NCBI RefSeq assembly: GCF_030125375.1
Contig: NZ_JASJUU010000010.1
Coordinates: 134,447-198,446 of the forward strand
Direction of reading: 5' to 3'
From: Pseudoalteromonas umbrosa
GTDB lineage: Bacteria > Pseudomonadota > Gammaproteobacteria > Enterobacterales > Alteromonadaceae
Length of the DNA: 64,000 nt
Translations under genes and position numbers: made by a program
In this document: one piece after another, positions 1 through 7,846 of the stretch
Position numbering within the stretch: position 1 is the stretch's first letter
Layout of the letters: every line of letters begins with the position of its first letter
The notes under the pieces: model-generated
What the model was told of the DNA's origin: nothing
Database searches by the model: none
The model's input: only the letters and a program-made list of their open reading frames with translations

Positions 1-1
1 C

Positions 2-283
2 AAAGTCTTTCTGCAAGCGTGCAAATTACATGGTGATACGGCAATACAACATCACAATCAACTAGTAGAAAAGTACATTTGCGGACCTGCTAAAAACTTA
101 GCTAATCAACATCTTGATAAAGTAACCGCCAGCGGCCCACCGTTACAGGTTCTACTTGACCAGCTCAAAACCTTGCGAGATAAAAGAGCGGCTGCAAAAC
201 GTGCTGATCTGGATACGCGTCATGATGACTTAAAGGTATTGCGACAGTCACTGATAAAACCTGAGGTTCACCATGCAAGCTAA
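2..283 (+). CDS. C-terminal part of an unrecognised helical protein (cut by window edge)
   Basis: An open frame runs from the window edge to a TAA at 281-283 and gives 93 residues with no start inside the window. The visible part is polar and looks helical, rich in Leu, Gln, Lys and Ala, with a basic stretch DKRAAAKRADLD near the end. I do not recognise the family. The stop lies inside the next gene: the ATG at 273 overlaps this frame by 11 bases, so the two are probably co-transcribed and translationally coupled. As the neighbour is kynureninase-like, a role beside aromatic amino acid metabolism is possible, but nothing in this fragment itself shows it. Confidence 0.55.
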   Translation, partial: KVFLQACKLHGDTAIQHHNQLVEKYICGPAKNLANQHLDKVTASGPPLQVLLDQLKTLRDKRAAAKRADLDTRHDDLKVLRQSLIKPEVHHAS

Positions 284-1382
284 TGATTTTTTTATGCCAG
301 AGGGCACTTATTTATTGAGTCACTCGGTGGGGCGTATGTTAAAGACAGCACCAGCGCATTTTACAGAACAATTTTTTAATCCATGGCAGCAACAAAATCG
401 TGAACCTTGGGCGCAATGGTTAGCAGGCGTGATGCAGTTTAACCAGGCATTAGCAAAGTTATTAAATAGCCATGCAGATAATTTTTGTCCTCAAGCAAAT
501 TTGTCCAGTGGATTGACAAAGTGGCTCATGAGTCAATCATCGCTACAAAATAGGCGGGTGCGTGTTTTGCTAAGTGAAGATGATTTTCCGAGTATGGGGT
601 TTGTATTGCAACAGGCACTTGATGATGTTGAATTGTGCTTTATACCTGCCGGTGAAGATATGAGCGCTCTATCTACTTGGCAGGCACATTTAAACCAGCA
701 TTATGATTTGGTGTTTGTCAGTCATGTGTATTCGAATACCGGTCAGCAAGCACCAGTGCCAGACATTATCCCTCTGGCTAAAAAGTTTGGCTGTAAAGTG
801 ATTGTAGATATTGCGCAATCTGCGGGTATTTTGAATGTGGATTTGTCTTTATGGCAAGCCGATTGTGTCCTTGGGTCGTGTGTAAAGTGGTTATGTGGTG
901 GCCCCGGTGCCGGGTTTCTTTGGGTGTCTAACGAATCTTTAGCCATGTGCGCGCCTAAAGATGTCGGTTGGTTTTCTCACCAAAATCCATTTGAGTTTGA
1001 TATTCATAATTTTACTGCGCATGACACTGCGCTGCGATTTTGGGGGGGAACACCTTCAATCGCTCCCTATATTATGGCCGCTAATAGTATTGATGCTTTG
1101 AATGAGTTTGGCATTGAGCGAATACGAGCACACAATTTACAATTATTAGCGCGGATCTGGCAGGCGTTACCGCAGCTGTGCACTTCGCCAAAAAATGCAG
1201 AGCAGTGTTCAGGTACCGTGATTATGAATGCAGGCAGTAAGCTCGAGACTTGCTTACATGCTTTAACTGAGCAGAATATAGCTGTTGATGCGAGGCGTTA
1301 TGGGCTGCGTATTTCGCCGCATATATATAATAGTGCCACAGAAGTTGAGCAATTCATTGAGGTGATAAACTCACTGACATAA
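273..1382 (+). CDS. Kynureninase-like PLP-dependent enzyme (aminotransferase class V fold)
   Basis: The 369-residue product has the class V aminotransferase/kynureninase layout. The probable PLP lysine is K205 in SCVKWLCGGPGAGF, which resembles the kynureninase signature (YKYLNGGPG). Upstream VIVDIAQSAG carries the Asp that contacts the pyridine nitrogen. Kynureninases cleave kynurenine or 3-hydroxykynurenine to (3-hydroxy)anthranilate and alanine; true ones are usually above 400 residues, so this shorter protein may act on another substrate. The start overlaps the preceding gene by 11 bases, which supports coupling. A metallo-beta-lactamase-fold gene converges on it 7 bases downstream. Family assignment is good; substrate is not known. 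Confidence 0.75.
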   Translation: MQANDFFMPEGTYLLSHSVGRMLKTAPAHFTEQFFNPWQQQNREPWAQWLAGVMQFNQALAKLLNSHADNFCPQANLSSGLTKWLMSQSSLQNRRVRVLLSEDDFPSMGFVLQQALDDVELCFIPAGEDMSALSTWQAHLNQHYDLVFVSHVYSNTGQQAPVPDIIPLAKKFGCKVIVDIAQSAGILNVDLSLWQADCVLGSCVKWLCGGPGAGFLWVSNESLAMCAPKDVGWFSHQNPFEFDIHNFTAHDTALRFWGGTPSIAPYIMAANSIDALNEFGIERIRAHNLQLLARIWQALPQLCTSPKNAEQCSGTVIMNAGSKLETCLHALTEQNIAVDARRYGLRISPHIYNSATEVEQFIEVINSLT

Positions 1383-1389
1383 ATCAAAA

Positions 1390-2139
1390 TCATTTAAAAC
1401 CAAGGGCTTTTTTGGTTTTAGCTTTGACTGAACGCCAGTGTGTGACTGGTACTTTGGGTGCCAGTTGATCGAGGTGATCAAAATTAATGTCACTGAATGG
1501 GAGCTCACCTTGATGCGCTAAAATAACGTGAGTTGGTTTGATCTCCCTGATCCTCTGCAAAGAATTACGATATCTGTTTGGATAAAAGACTGGATACGGA
1601 GGAACAAGCTGGCCTTTGACTTTAACTAAGAGATCAGCAACGTATAGGCGTTGTGTGTCATGATGATAAAGAGAAAGATCTCTATCTGTATGACCTGGTG
1701 TATGCAACACTTGCCACTGAGGAAATTCAGGTAGATAGTCGTTATCGGATAGGTAGTAATCAGCATTTAACTTGCGGCTATACCATAAGTTTTTGCGCGC
1801 TTTGTTTTTACGCCCCGCAACCCACAGTGCGAGGAAAATATCAGACCAATGCATCAATATCCCATCGATGCCACTATACCAATGGCCATCAACTTTCGCT
1901 GTGGCGATTTTTGCGCTCGTTCGCTTTTTGAGCAAATGGGCACCGCCTGCATGATCAGGATGCATATGCGTGACGACGATCAGTTTCAGATCACCCAATG
2001 ATCTTAACAGCACGTTACTGATGAAGTCACAGACAAGATCAACATCAGCACGTGTGCAGCCGTCAAGTAAGAGTAATTTGTCAGGATATTCAACTAAATA
2101 AATTTGCTGAATATAGCCATCGATAAAGTGGATCTGCAT
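1390..2139 (-). CDS. MBL-fold metallohydrolase
   Basis: A soluble protein of about 249 residues carries the metallo-beta-lactamase signature HMHPDHAGG near residue 58, a later HTPGHTDRDLSLY motif and a conserved Asp in VADLLV. Together these give the usual binuclear metal site (HxHxDH, His, Asp, His). The fold covers glyoxalase II, lactonases and other hydrolases, and the substrate cannot be told from sequence. The ATG at 2139 is preferred to a TTG four codons upstream; neither has a clear ribosome site. The end contains an AAAACCAA...TTGGTTTT inverted repeat (about 1394-1417) that might help end transcription of the converging kynureninase-like gene. Confidence 0.8.
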   Translation of the reverse strand: MQIHFIDGYIQQIYLVEYPDKLLLLDGCTRADVDLVCDFISNVLLRSLGDLKLIVVTHMHPDHAGGAHLLKKRTSAKIATAKVDGHWYSGIDGILMHWSDIFLALWVAGRKNKARKNLWYSRKLNADYYLSDNDYLPEFPQWQVLHTPGHTDRDLSLYHHDTQRLYVADLLVKVKGQLVPPYPVFYPNRYRNSLQRIREIKPTHVILAHQGELPFSDINFDHLDQLAPKVPVTHWRSVKAKTKKALGFK

Positions 2140-2257
2140 GTGGGTTATCAAGTTTGCGACTGGTATTTATATTCATAACACATCTGACCAGTTTGTGAAG
2201 CGCAAATATCAATGAATGGAAAATGGATTTGAAAATAGGGGAGTAAATTTCAGACAT

Positions 2258-2283
2258 AAAAAAACCGTCCAATGGACGGTTCT
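2258..2283 (-). terminator. Rho-independent terminator of the tRNA-Ser transcript
   Basis: Positions 2263-2270 (AACCGTCC) pair perfectly with 2274-2281 (GGACGGTT) around a three-base loop. The A-run at 2258-2264 gives a U-tract in minus-strand RNA. It lies just after the two serine tRNA genes, as expected for their terminator. Confidence 0.85.
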
Positions 2284-2296
2284 TTTACAAAGATAA

Positions 2297-2389
2297 TGGC
2301 GGAGGGGGAGGGATTCGAACCCTCGATAGGGCTACAAACCCTATACTCCCTTAGCAGGGGAGCGCCTTCAGCCACTCGGCCACCTCTCC
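2297..2389 (-). tRNA. tRNA-Ser (anticodon GCU)
   Basis: Read on the minus strand the gene starts GGAGAGGTGGCCGAGTGG and ends with an encoded CCA, 93 bases in all. It has a long variable arm typical of class II tRNAs. The anticodon stem-loop CTCCC-CTGCTAA-GGGAG shows anticodon GCU, which reads AGC/AGU. The T-arm GGGTTCGAATCCC is intact. It is the downstream member of a pair with tRNA-Ser(UGA), 18 bases apart. Confidence 0.95.
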
Positions 2390-2407
2390 GGCGCAAAACT
2401 TTAAATA

Positions 2408-2498
2408 TGGCGGAGAGATAGGGATTTGAACCCTAGATACGCTATTAACGTATGCCGGTTTTCAAGACCGGTGCTTTCAACCACTCAGCCATCTCTCC
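2408..2498 (-). tRNA. tRNA-Ser (anticodon UGA)
   Basis: On the minus strand the 91-base gene runs from GGAGAGATGGCTGAGTGG to an encoded CCA. The anticodon arm CCGGT-CTTGAAA-ACCGG gives anticodon UGA, which reads UCN codons. The long variable arm (ATACGTTAATAGCGTAT) marks it as a serine tRNA. It is first in the transcript and has its own promoter just upstream. Confidence 0.95.
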
Positions 2499-2508
2499 AT
2501 GGGCAACG

Positions 2509-2537
2509 ATAATACTGATGGAATGAGTCGCTGTAAA
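2509..2537 (-). promoter_or_regulatory. Probable sigma-70 promoter of the tRNA-Ser pair
   Basis: On the minus strand TTTACA (2532-2537) and TATTAT (2509-2514) are separated by exactly 17 bases. Both boxes are close to consensus, and the expected start near 2502 lies a few bases before the mature 5' end of tRNA-Ser(UGA). A GC-rich discriminator-like segment (CGTTGCCC) follows, as in stable-RNA promoters. Confidence 0.7.
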
Positions 2538-2641
2538 TAGTTTTTTAATCGTTTGCTGAAAAAATAGACAAAAAAGGGAAGTTATTGAATTGTTTGCCTG
2601 AAATTTATACTTTCTGGTAGGGTGTGTCTAAAATATAGACG

Positions 2642-2681
2642 CAAAAATTCAGCTTGATGACCAACATTAGTTGATCATCAA
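2642..2681 (-). terminator. Strong hairpin terminator after the 2699-2848 small ORF
   Basis: Positions 2654-2665 pair with 2670-2681 over 12 bp (one G-U) with a four-base loop. The A-rich run at 2642-2648 gives U-rich RNA on the minus strand, about five bases past the stem. No other minus-strand gene ends here, so it marks the end of a transcript that contains the small ORF. Confidence 0.65.
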
Positions 2682-2698
2682 AATGATGGAGTTGTAAT

Positions 2699-2848
2699 TT
2701 ACTTATGCATAACCACGTGGCTGAGGCTCAGCGCTCGTCCAATTTTACTAAACCAAGCCATCCATTTGATCTGAGGCTTCGTTGCAATTGGGCTTATTGA
2801 TTTTTCAGTGGTCTGAGTATGGCCGCACGCAGCAGCTGAGTTAAGCAT
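2699..2848 (-). CDS. Small ORF of 49 residues, unknown function
   Basis: This minus-strand frame starts at ATG 2848 and stops with TAA at 2699-2701. A good ribosome site, TTGGAG, lies 7-8 bases before the ATG, and a 12-bp terminator hairpin follows the stop. The N-terminal half is polar; the C-terminal half (KPQIKWMAWFSKIGRAL, then LSHVVMHK) is basic and amphipathic with aromatic residues and could bind membrane or nucleic acid. I do not recognise a family. It could also be a small RNA whose reading frame is incidental. It fills most of what would otherwise be a 600-base gap between the tRNAs and the lipid kinase gene; 2849-3084 shows nothing more. Confidence 0.45.
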   Translation of the reverse strand: MLNSAAACGHTQTTEKSISPIATKPQIKWMAWFSKIGRALSLSHVVMHK

Positions 2849-3096
2849 AGTTTTACTCCAAGTTGTTGACGGATTAATAATTTACTTGTCCATTTTGCAT
2901 GCGATTTGGTTGAATTTAAAACGATAAAAATTGCCTATGAAGCATTAGAAAAATTAATGAATAAATTATCCTTTTAGATTTAATATTGAGCTAGTGAATA
3001 TTTATGCAATGGCTTTTTGTGGTTTATTTGGGTTTTTCGGTTTTAATTTCGATCGTTTGAATAGTTATTCAGATAAAAAATATTAAGGTTTTTGTA

Positions 3097-3975
3097 TTGT
3101 TAGTTGTTTATAGGCCGCATAGCGGAAAAAAAATGTTGGCGCACAAGACATGGTTAAAAAAAATGGCCATACAGAGACAAGTAAATCTGCAATGGTACGC
3201 AACATGTGGCTGTTTTGAAGAGGATGTTGCACAGGTCAAATTGTTGTTGGTGCATCATCAGCAAGTTACTGTATTAGGGGGAGATGGCACATTAAATATG
3301 GTCGTGAATGCGTTATTTGATGGCGAGCAAGTATCTCGTTCTACACCAGACAAGCGAATGGCGATATTACCGTGTGGCACAGGCAATGACTTTGCAAGGT
3401 CATTTGGGCACTCATTAGCTCAGTGGCGCAGTGCGGTATTTTCTGAGTGTAGCCGTCAAGTTGATGTTGGCTGCGTGGATCAGCGCTATTTTATTAACAT
3501 GGCTGGTATTGGGTTTAATGCTGAAGTTGTGGAGTCTATGGCTGGCGAAAAACGCTTTGGTGCAATGAGCTATACCTTTTTTGGTATAGCAAAATTACTG
3601 ACCTATGGTGGCATGGATGTGAAAATTGATGGTGTTAAGCAATCTGTCATGATGTGCCTTTTTGCCAATGGGCGTCATTTTGCGGCTGGGTTGACACCAA
3701 CGCCGAGCGCGGCACTAGACAGTGGAGCATTGCAAATGTTGGCGATACCTGCGTGCTCATTGCCGAAGCGATTATTAAGCTTTGCGCTGATGTTGGTAGG
3801 TCTGCATACTAGACTGCCTTGGGTGAAAGTCAGCAGTGGTCAATGTTTTGAAATAAGCTCACAGGGGGCGAAAATTGAAGCGGATGGTGAATTAATTGCA
3901 GTAACGCCTGCTAGGGTAACCACGCATGCGGCGTTACTGAGACTTAATGTGCCTAATTCGTTTGATATTGCTTAG
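3097..3975 (+). CDS. Diacylglycerol kinase-family lipid kinase (YegS/DagK type)
   Basis: The 292-residue protein begins LVVYRPHSGKKM, matching the family start (IxNPxSG), and has the nucleotide-binding signature VLGGDGTLNMVVNAL near residue 62 followed by LPCGTGNDFARSFG. These are the DAGKc-domain hallmarks of soluble or peripheral kinases that phosphorylate diacylglycerol, sphingoid or related lipids. The start is TTG at 3097 with AAGG at 3085-3088; no in-frame ATG would keep the first beta strand. The 3' end overlaps the convergent EamA transporter gene by 23 bases. The exact lipid substrate is not evident. Confidence 0.85.
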   Translation: MLVVYRPHSGKKMLAHKTWLKKMAIQRQVNLQWYATCGCFEEDVAQVKLLLVHHQQVTVLGGDGTLNMVVNALFDGEQVSRSTPDKRMAILPCGTGNDFARSFGHSLAQWRSAVFSECSRQVDVGCVDQRYFINMAGIGFNAEVVESMAGEKRFGAMSYTFFGIAKLLTYGGMDVKIDGVKQSVMMCLFANGRHFAAGLTPTPSAALDSGALQMLAIPACSLPKRLLSFALMLVGLHTRLPWVKVSSGQCFEISSQGAKIEADGELIAVTPARVTTHAALLRLNVPNSFDIA

Positions 3976-4876
3976 CGGTCGAAAATGGTGTGTATTTAAC
4001 AAGTAATTTTTTAGGCAACAGCACCAATAAGTTACCTGCGCAGATCAAGCCAAAGCCGATAAATGTATTCACCTGCCAAGTAAACCCTTCAAACAAGGTA
4101 CTGAGCACCACCGCAACGATCGGAAATAACACTATGATGTAACTGGCGCGTTCTGGCCCGATGTTTTTGAGCAATGAAAAATAACATGCAAAGGCGATGA
4201 CCGTGCCAAAAACGGCAAGGTAAAAAAGAGACACCCAATAGCTGGTATCCGCCTCGATTATAAAAGACAGTGGACTGAATGCAGTATACGTACCTAGTAA
4301 TAGACTACTATAAAGCATGCCCCATGCATTGCCTTCCAACACGCCGATTTCACGGTTTGAATTACGGATACTAACCATATTACCCAGTGATGCGGCAAAC
4401 GTACCTAATAAGGCCAATGCAAGCCCTGTTATTGTGGCTGTTGATAAATCGGTGCTGCCAAGCTCATGCCAAAATAGGCTGACGATGCCTAATACACCAA
4501 TAACTGCGCCGACATAACTCTTAAAGGCGATTGGCTTTGCAAAAAAGATGCGTGTATTGATCATATTTAAGATCAACATAAACGAGAAAGCGATAGAGGC
4601 CATTGCGGAAGATAAAGTACCTTGTGCCCAGTAGAGCAATAAGTAATTAAGGCCAAAATTACCTATGGCGAGGAGTATAAAAAAGCTGTGGTCGATAATA
4701 TTGAATCGCATAGGCAGCTTTTTCCAAAGGACAAATCCCCACATGCATATTGCAGAAATAGCAAAGCGGTAAAAAAGAGAGACAACCTCATTGACTTGGC
4801 CTAGTTGAAATTCAATGGCTAGCCAAGTTGAGCCCCAAATAAGAACGGTCATGATGTATAACAGCCAATTTCTCAT
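3953..4876 (-). CDS. EamA/DMT-family transporter
   Basis: The 307-residue protein is strongly hydrophobic with about ten predicted membrane spans and two EamA repeats, each ending in a Gly/Pro-rich helix (GPERASYIIVLFPIVAVVL in the second). Members export amino acids, metabolites or drugs by proton exchange. The ATG at 4876 has AAGGACC eight bases upstream. It lies head-to-head with a MocR-type PLP-binding regulator at 4995, a common arrangement in which the regulator controls the transporter gene; that link is inferred. The 3' end overlaps the lipid kinase gene by 23 bases. Confidence 0.85.
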   Translation of the reverse strand: MRNWLLYIMTVLIWGSTWLAIEFQLGQVNEVVSLFYRFAISAICMWGFVLWKKLPMRFNIIDHSFFILLAIGNFGLNYLLLYWAQGTLSSAMASIAFSFMLILNMINTRIFFAKPIAFKSYVGAVIGVLGIVSLFWHELGSTDLSTATITGLALALLGTFAASLGNMVSIRNSNREIGVLEGNAWGMLYSSLLLGTYTAFSPLSFIIEADTSYWVSLFYLAVFGTVIAFACYFSLLKNIGPERASYIIVLFPIVAVVLSTLFEGFTWQVNTFIGFGLICAGNLLVLLPKKLLVKYTPFSTAKQYQTN

Positions 4877-4913
4877 TGCTGGTCCTTGTGTGAGTTGATT
4901 ATTGCAGCTGGTA

Positions 4914-4942
4914 GCAGTTTACTCGGATAATCTGTGTATAAT
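4914..4942 (+). promoter_or_regulatory. Probable promoter of the MocR-type regulator gene
   Basis: A perfect TATAAT lies at 4937-4942, with a weak -35 (GCAGTT, 4914-4919) 17 bases upstream. The predicted start near 4949 lies inside the longest possible reading frame, so translation must start later, at ATG 4995. The repeated element ATACAG at 4945-4950 and 4971-4976 is a candidate binding site for the regulator itself. Confidence 0.55.
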
Positions 4943-4994
4943 AGATACAGAAAAATGTAATTTTTACCTATACAGATTTGATGGCAGGGCGTAC

Positions 4995-6431
4995 ATGCAA
5001 AACGGTCAGTTCCTTTATCAACATGTCATTGAAGTCATCAATGATATGGTTTCTCAGCAAATACTCGAACCGGGTGATAAATTACCTTCGTTGCGAAAAT
5101 TAGCGCAACAGCTGTCTGTAAGTATTCCCACAGTTAAGCAAGCTTATTATTATCTTGAAGGTCAGGGGCGCATTTACTCGAAAGAAAAGTCGGGGTATTT
5201 TTTATCTGAAGTTGAACAAACGACACTACCTCGTCGTTGCAAGTTGGCAACTACACCAACAGAGGTGAATAAGCAATCGTTAATCGAACAAGTATATGAA
5301 GGTATACACGGGCAGCACGAAGCCAAATTTGGTATTGCGAACCCAGTTACAGCGATGAGTGATGAGGCTGTGTTGGCAAAAATGATGCGTAGTGTGTTGA
5401 AGCAAGCAGGTGATCAGATGCTTCAATATGGTGCAATGGATGGGTTATTAAAGCTCAAGCAGCAAATTGCACAGCGGTATTTACGTATGGGTTTATCTGT
5501 TTCTATTGACGATATTGTAATTACTAATGGTGCTCAAGAAGCGTTGGCGATTGCCTTGCAATGTGTTACACAGCCGGGCGATGTGGTTGCTATTGAGTCC
5601 CCAGGGTACTTTGGTATCATTGAGCTTATCGAAAACTTAGGGCTACGCGCATTAGAAATTCCAGTTTGTCCTGATGATGGTTTGTGGCTTGAAGATTTGG
5701 CGCATGCACTCACTCAGCATGAAGTAAAAGCCTGTATTTGTTCGACTAGCATTAATAACCCCATTGGCAGTGTTATGCCTGAGCATCGTCAGCAGAGTTT
5801 GCTTTCTATGTTAGTCGATAATAACGTCACCTTAATTGAAGACGATGTTTATGGTGATTTACATTTTACCAAACATCGTGCAAAACCAATTCAGTATTAC
5901 GCGCAGCCGAGACAAGTTATCACCTGTGACTCATTTTCGAAAACCGCCGCGCCGAGTTATCGTATTGGGTGGATGTTAGCACCCGGGTATGCGCAAAGGG
6001 CAAGGCGCTTTAAACGTGCATTAAGCTGTTCCTCTTCACTGATAAATCAATGGGTTTTGGCTGATTATTTAACTTCAGGTGCATACGATAGACATCTCAA
6101 AAAGTTGCGCCTGAGATTACAAGAAAACAAGCAAAAAATGCTGTGTTGTATCCGTCGTTATTTTCCTGAAAATACCAGAATAAGCGATCCCCAAGGCGGG
6201 TGTGTTGTCTGGATTGAACTGGATAAAAGTGTGGACGGAGGGGAGTTATTCAACTTAGCGATAGCGCAGGGGATCAGCCTAACACCAGGGCAGTTATTTA
6301 GTGCAACTGAACGCTTTCAACACTGCATTCGGTTAAGCTTTGGTTTACCTTGGCAAGATAAACATGAAGTGGGTTTAAAACGGTTAGGAGAGATTGTATC
6401 GACCATTATTAAAATGAGTGAATCAAAGTAA
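4995..6431 (+). CDS. MocR-family transcriptional regulator (GntR HTH + aminotransferase-like domain)
   Basis: From ATG 4995 the product is 478 residues. The N-terminal 70 residues form a GntR winged helix (LEPGDKLPSLRKLAQQLSVS, then TVKQAYYYLEGQGRI). The rest is a class I aminotransferase fold with ITNGAQEAL, STSINNPIGSVMP, the Asp-containing LIEDDVYGDL and the PLP lysine in CDSFSKTAAPSYRIGWM. MocR proteins use PLP or its aldimine as an effector and do not normally act as enzymes. A longer frame opens at 4902, but the TATAAT at 4937 argues against it. The gene is divergent from the EamA transporter, its likely target. Confidence 0.88.
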   Translation: MQNGQFLYQHVIEVINDMVSQQILEPGDKLPSLRKLAQQLSVSIPTVKQAYYYLEGQGRIYSKEKSGYFLSEVEQTTLPRRCKLATTPTEVNKQSLIEQVYEGIHGQHEAKFGIANPVTAMSDEAVLAKMMRSVLKQAGDQMLQYGAMDGLLKLKQQIAQRYLRMGLSVSIDDIVITNGAQEALAIALQCVTQPGDVVAIESPGYFGIIELIENLGLRALEIPVCPDDGLWLEDLAHALTQHEVKACICSTSINNPIGSVMPEHRQQSLLSMLVDNNVTLIEDDVYGDLHFTKHRAKPIQYYAQPRQVITCDSFSKTAAPSYRIGWMLAPGYAQRARRFKRALSCSSSLINQWVLADYLTSGAYDRHLKKLRLRLQENKQKMLCCIRRYFPENTRISDPQGGCVVWIELDKSVDGGELFNLAIAQGISLTPGQLFSATERFQHCIRLSFGLPWQDKHEVGLKRLGEIVSTIIKMSESK

Positions 6432-6460
6432 AGACTCACTCATTTAGTCTGTTGGTAATT

Positions 6461-7258
6461 TTATTGTACTGAGTATCGCATTAATGTGTACCCAGAAAGG
6501 GTAGGTATAGATTGGGATAATCTTTCCTCTTGTATCGCAATTTGTTCAAATTGATGGCACAGTGACTCTGCACGCAACTCTAGTTGCTCAGCCTGTACAG
6601 TAACACGCTGTTCAATGCTCTCACCTAATTTTTCCATCCGTTGCTCAAAGGCGTTGAAATCACCATTCGCGTGCTTCATTTCAGAGCCGATGGACATAAG
6701 TAAGCTCCCTATTGACTCAAACATAGCGTTTTTAATTGCACTTTCGACACGAGATTCGAATTCATGCTCGAACTTTTCGCCGAAGTTTGACATTACTTGT
6801 TCCCCCATTACAAAGCTACCCTCTTGATAAAAAGTATTGTGTACCTCACTGTTGAGCTCATCTAATAGGCCAGATAAGTCATCTAGACTATCTAGGCTAT
6901 CTAGGCTAAAGGCCGTTGCGACTTCATCAAGTGCAACACTGGCGATGCTTACAGCTTCAGAGGCTACATCAGCGACTTTTGGCAGTTCGACACGCAACGT
7001 TTCAGCATAGAGCGCAAGCGCTTGTTGTTGTTCAGGGGTTACAGAAATCGCTTTGTTATTGATGTGCAATGTACCGTTTGTCGTGATCATCATCTGCTGA
7101 TCGCCACTGTGCGTTATATATACTTCTTGAGGTGTTATTTTTACATTGTTTTGAAACTCTACTTGGCAATTGTCAGTGGTAATAGAAAAGTCATGGTCAT
7201 GGTGTGCATAGACGGAAGCTGAAGACAAAATCGCAAGAGATATAATCGTATTTCTCAT
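6461..7258 (-). CDS. DUF2884 (YggN-like) periplasmic protein
   Basis: Translation is taken from ATG 7258, giving 265 residues with a signal peptide (MRNTIISLAILSSASVYA) and likely cleavage after Ala18. The mature part starts His-rich (HHDHD), then has a beta-rich segment with one Cys and a long acidic, helical C-terminal half, with a second Cys (ESLCHQF). This fits the DUF2884/YggN family of Gammaproteobacteria, whose function is not known. A short LDSLDSLDDL repeat corresponds to an imperfect CTAGACTAT repeat in the DNA near 6880-6905. An upstream ATG at 7285 would bury the signal peptide. Confidence 0.75.
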   Translation of the reverse strand: MRNTIISLAILSSASVYAHHDHDFSITTDNCQVEFQNNVKITPQEVYITHSGDQQMMITTNGTLHINNKAISVTPEQQQALALYAETLRVELPKVADVASEAVSIASVALDEVATAFSLDSLDSLDDLSGLLDELNSEVHNTFYQEGSFVMGEQVMSNFGEKFEHEFESRVESAIKNAMFESIGSLLMSIGSEMKHANGDFNAFEQRMEKLGESIEQRVTVQAEQLELRAESLCHQFEQIAIQEERLSQSIPTLSGYTLMRYSVQ

Positions 7259-7601
7259 AGTTTTACTCTGTGTTGTTGATGACATAGAAGAGTAACCAAA
7301 GATAATGCCAAGTTTTAAAATTCAATAAAATCAAAATCTTGTTATTTTTTGTTGAATGTGAGGTGAGGCGGTTGGTCAATATTTTAACTAAGTTTTAGCC
7401 ATTTTTATTAATATTTAGTTTGATTGCTTTTTTTCATCGTGACGATAAAAATCATTCACTGTCAAAGCGGCTTATTTCGAGCTAAATAAGATACTATTCG
7501 GAGTGTGCATGCTGAGGTTAAAAGTGACTCCGAAGCCATAACGCGTCAGCTAATATCCGTGTTTTAAAAGTGGATCTATTTTATGAAGATAGGAGCATAT
7601 C
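7259..7601 (+). other. Intergenic region between DUF2884 and the PA3496-like gene
   Basis: This 343-base AT-rich stretch separates divergent genes and should hold both promoters. I find no reading frame above 20 codons with a ribosome site. A short inverted repeat CGGAGT...ACTCCG (about 7499-7532, 22-base loop) lies in the presumed leader of the 7602 gene. No convincing -35/-10 pair can be assigned. Confidence 0.4.
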
Positions 7602-7784
7602 ATGGGTAAAACATATTCCTATGACCCATTGGATGATGAGTATCAAGATGAACTTGGAGCATTGAATGAGAAAGATGCGAACCAGCAGCGACAAAAAGTA
7701 CGCAAAAAATTAGATGATTATCTCGAGCAAAAAAGATTGCGGCGAAACTTAGGAGATGATGATTTTGACTTTTTCGACGATTAA
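7602..7784 (+). CDS. PA3496-like small acidic/basic protein
   Basis: This 60-residue soluble protein has an acidic, Tyr-rich start, a basic helical middle (KVRKKLDDYLEQKRLRRNLG) and an acidic end (DDDFDFFDD). This layout matches the PA3496 family of small gammaproteobacterial proteins, annotated as putative envelope integrity factors; the evidence for that role is limited. The ribosome site GATAGGAG lies 7 bases before the ATG and a clear terminator follows 15 bases after the stop, so it is a single-gene transcript. Confidence 0.7.
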   Translation: MGKTYSYDPLDDEYQDELGALNEKDANQQRQKVRKKLDDYLEQKRLRRNLGDDDFDFFDD

Positions 7785-7799
7785 CTTTGCAATAAAAAT

Positions 7800-7822
7800 G
7801 GCGCATAAGGCTGCGCCTTTTT
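7800..7822 (+). terminator. Rho-independent terminator after the PA3496-like gene
   Basis: GGCGCA (7800-7805) pairs with TGCGCC (7812-7817) around a six-base loop and is followed by TTTTT. A-rich sequence on the other side (7793-7798) could let it also serve the convergent cytochrome gene ending at 7847. Confidence 0.8.
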
Positions 7823-7846
7823 AATTCGTTTCAAAACGCTGGGCGA

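Noticed and set aside
2297..2498. tRNA-Ser pair as an integration site
   Set aside because: Both tRNAs are complete, no integrase gene is adjacent and no duplicated tRNA end was found.
2500..3096. Gap first suspected to be an insertion-sequence remnant
   Set aside because: No terminal inverted repeats, target duplication or transposase fragment; the stretch is better explained by a tRNA promoter, a small ORF and its terminator.
6870..6910. Short CTAGACTAT-like tandem repeat
   Set aside because: It encodes LDSLDSLDDL within the DUF2884 protein and needs no separate explanation.
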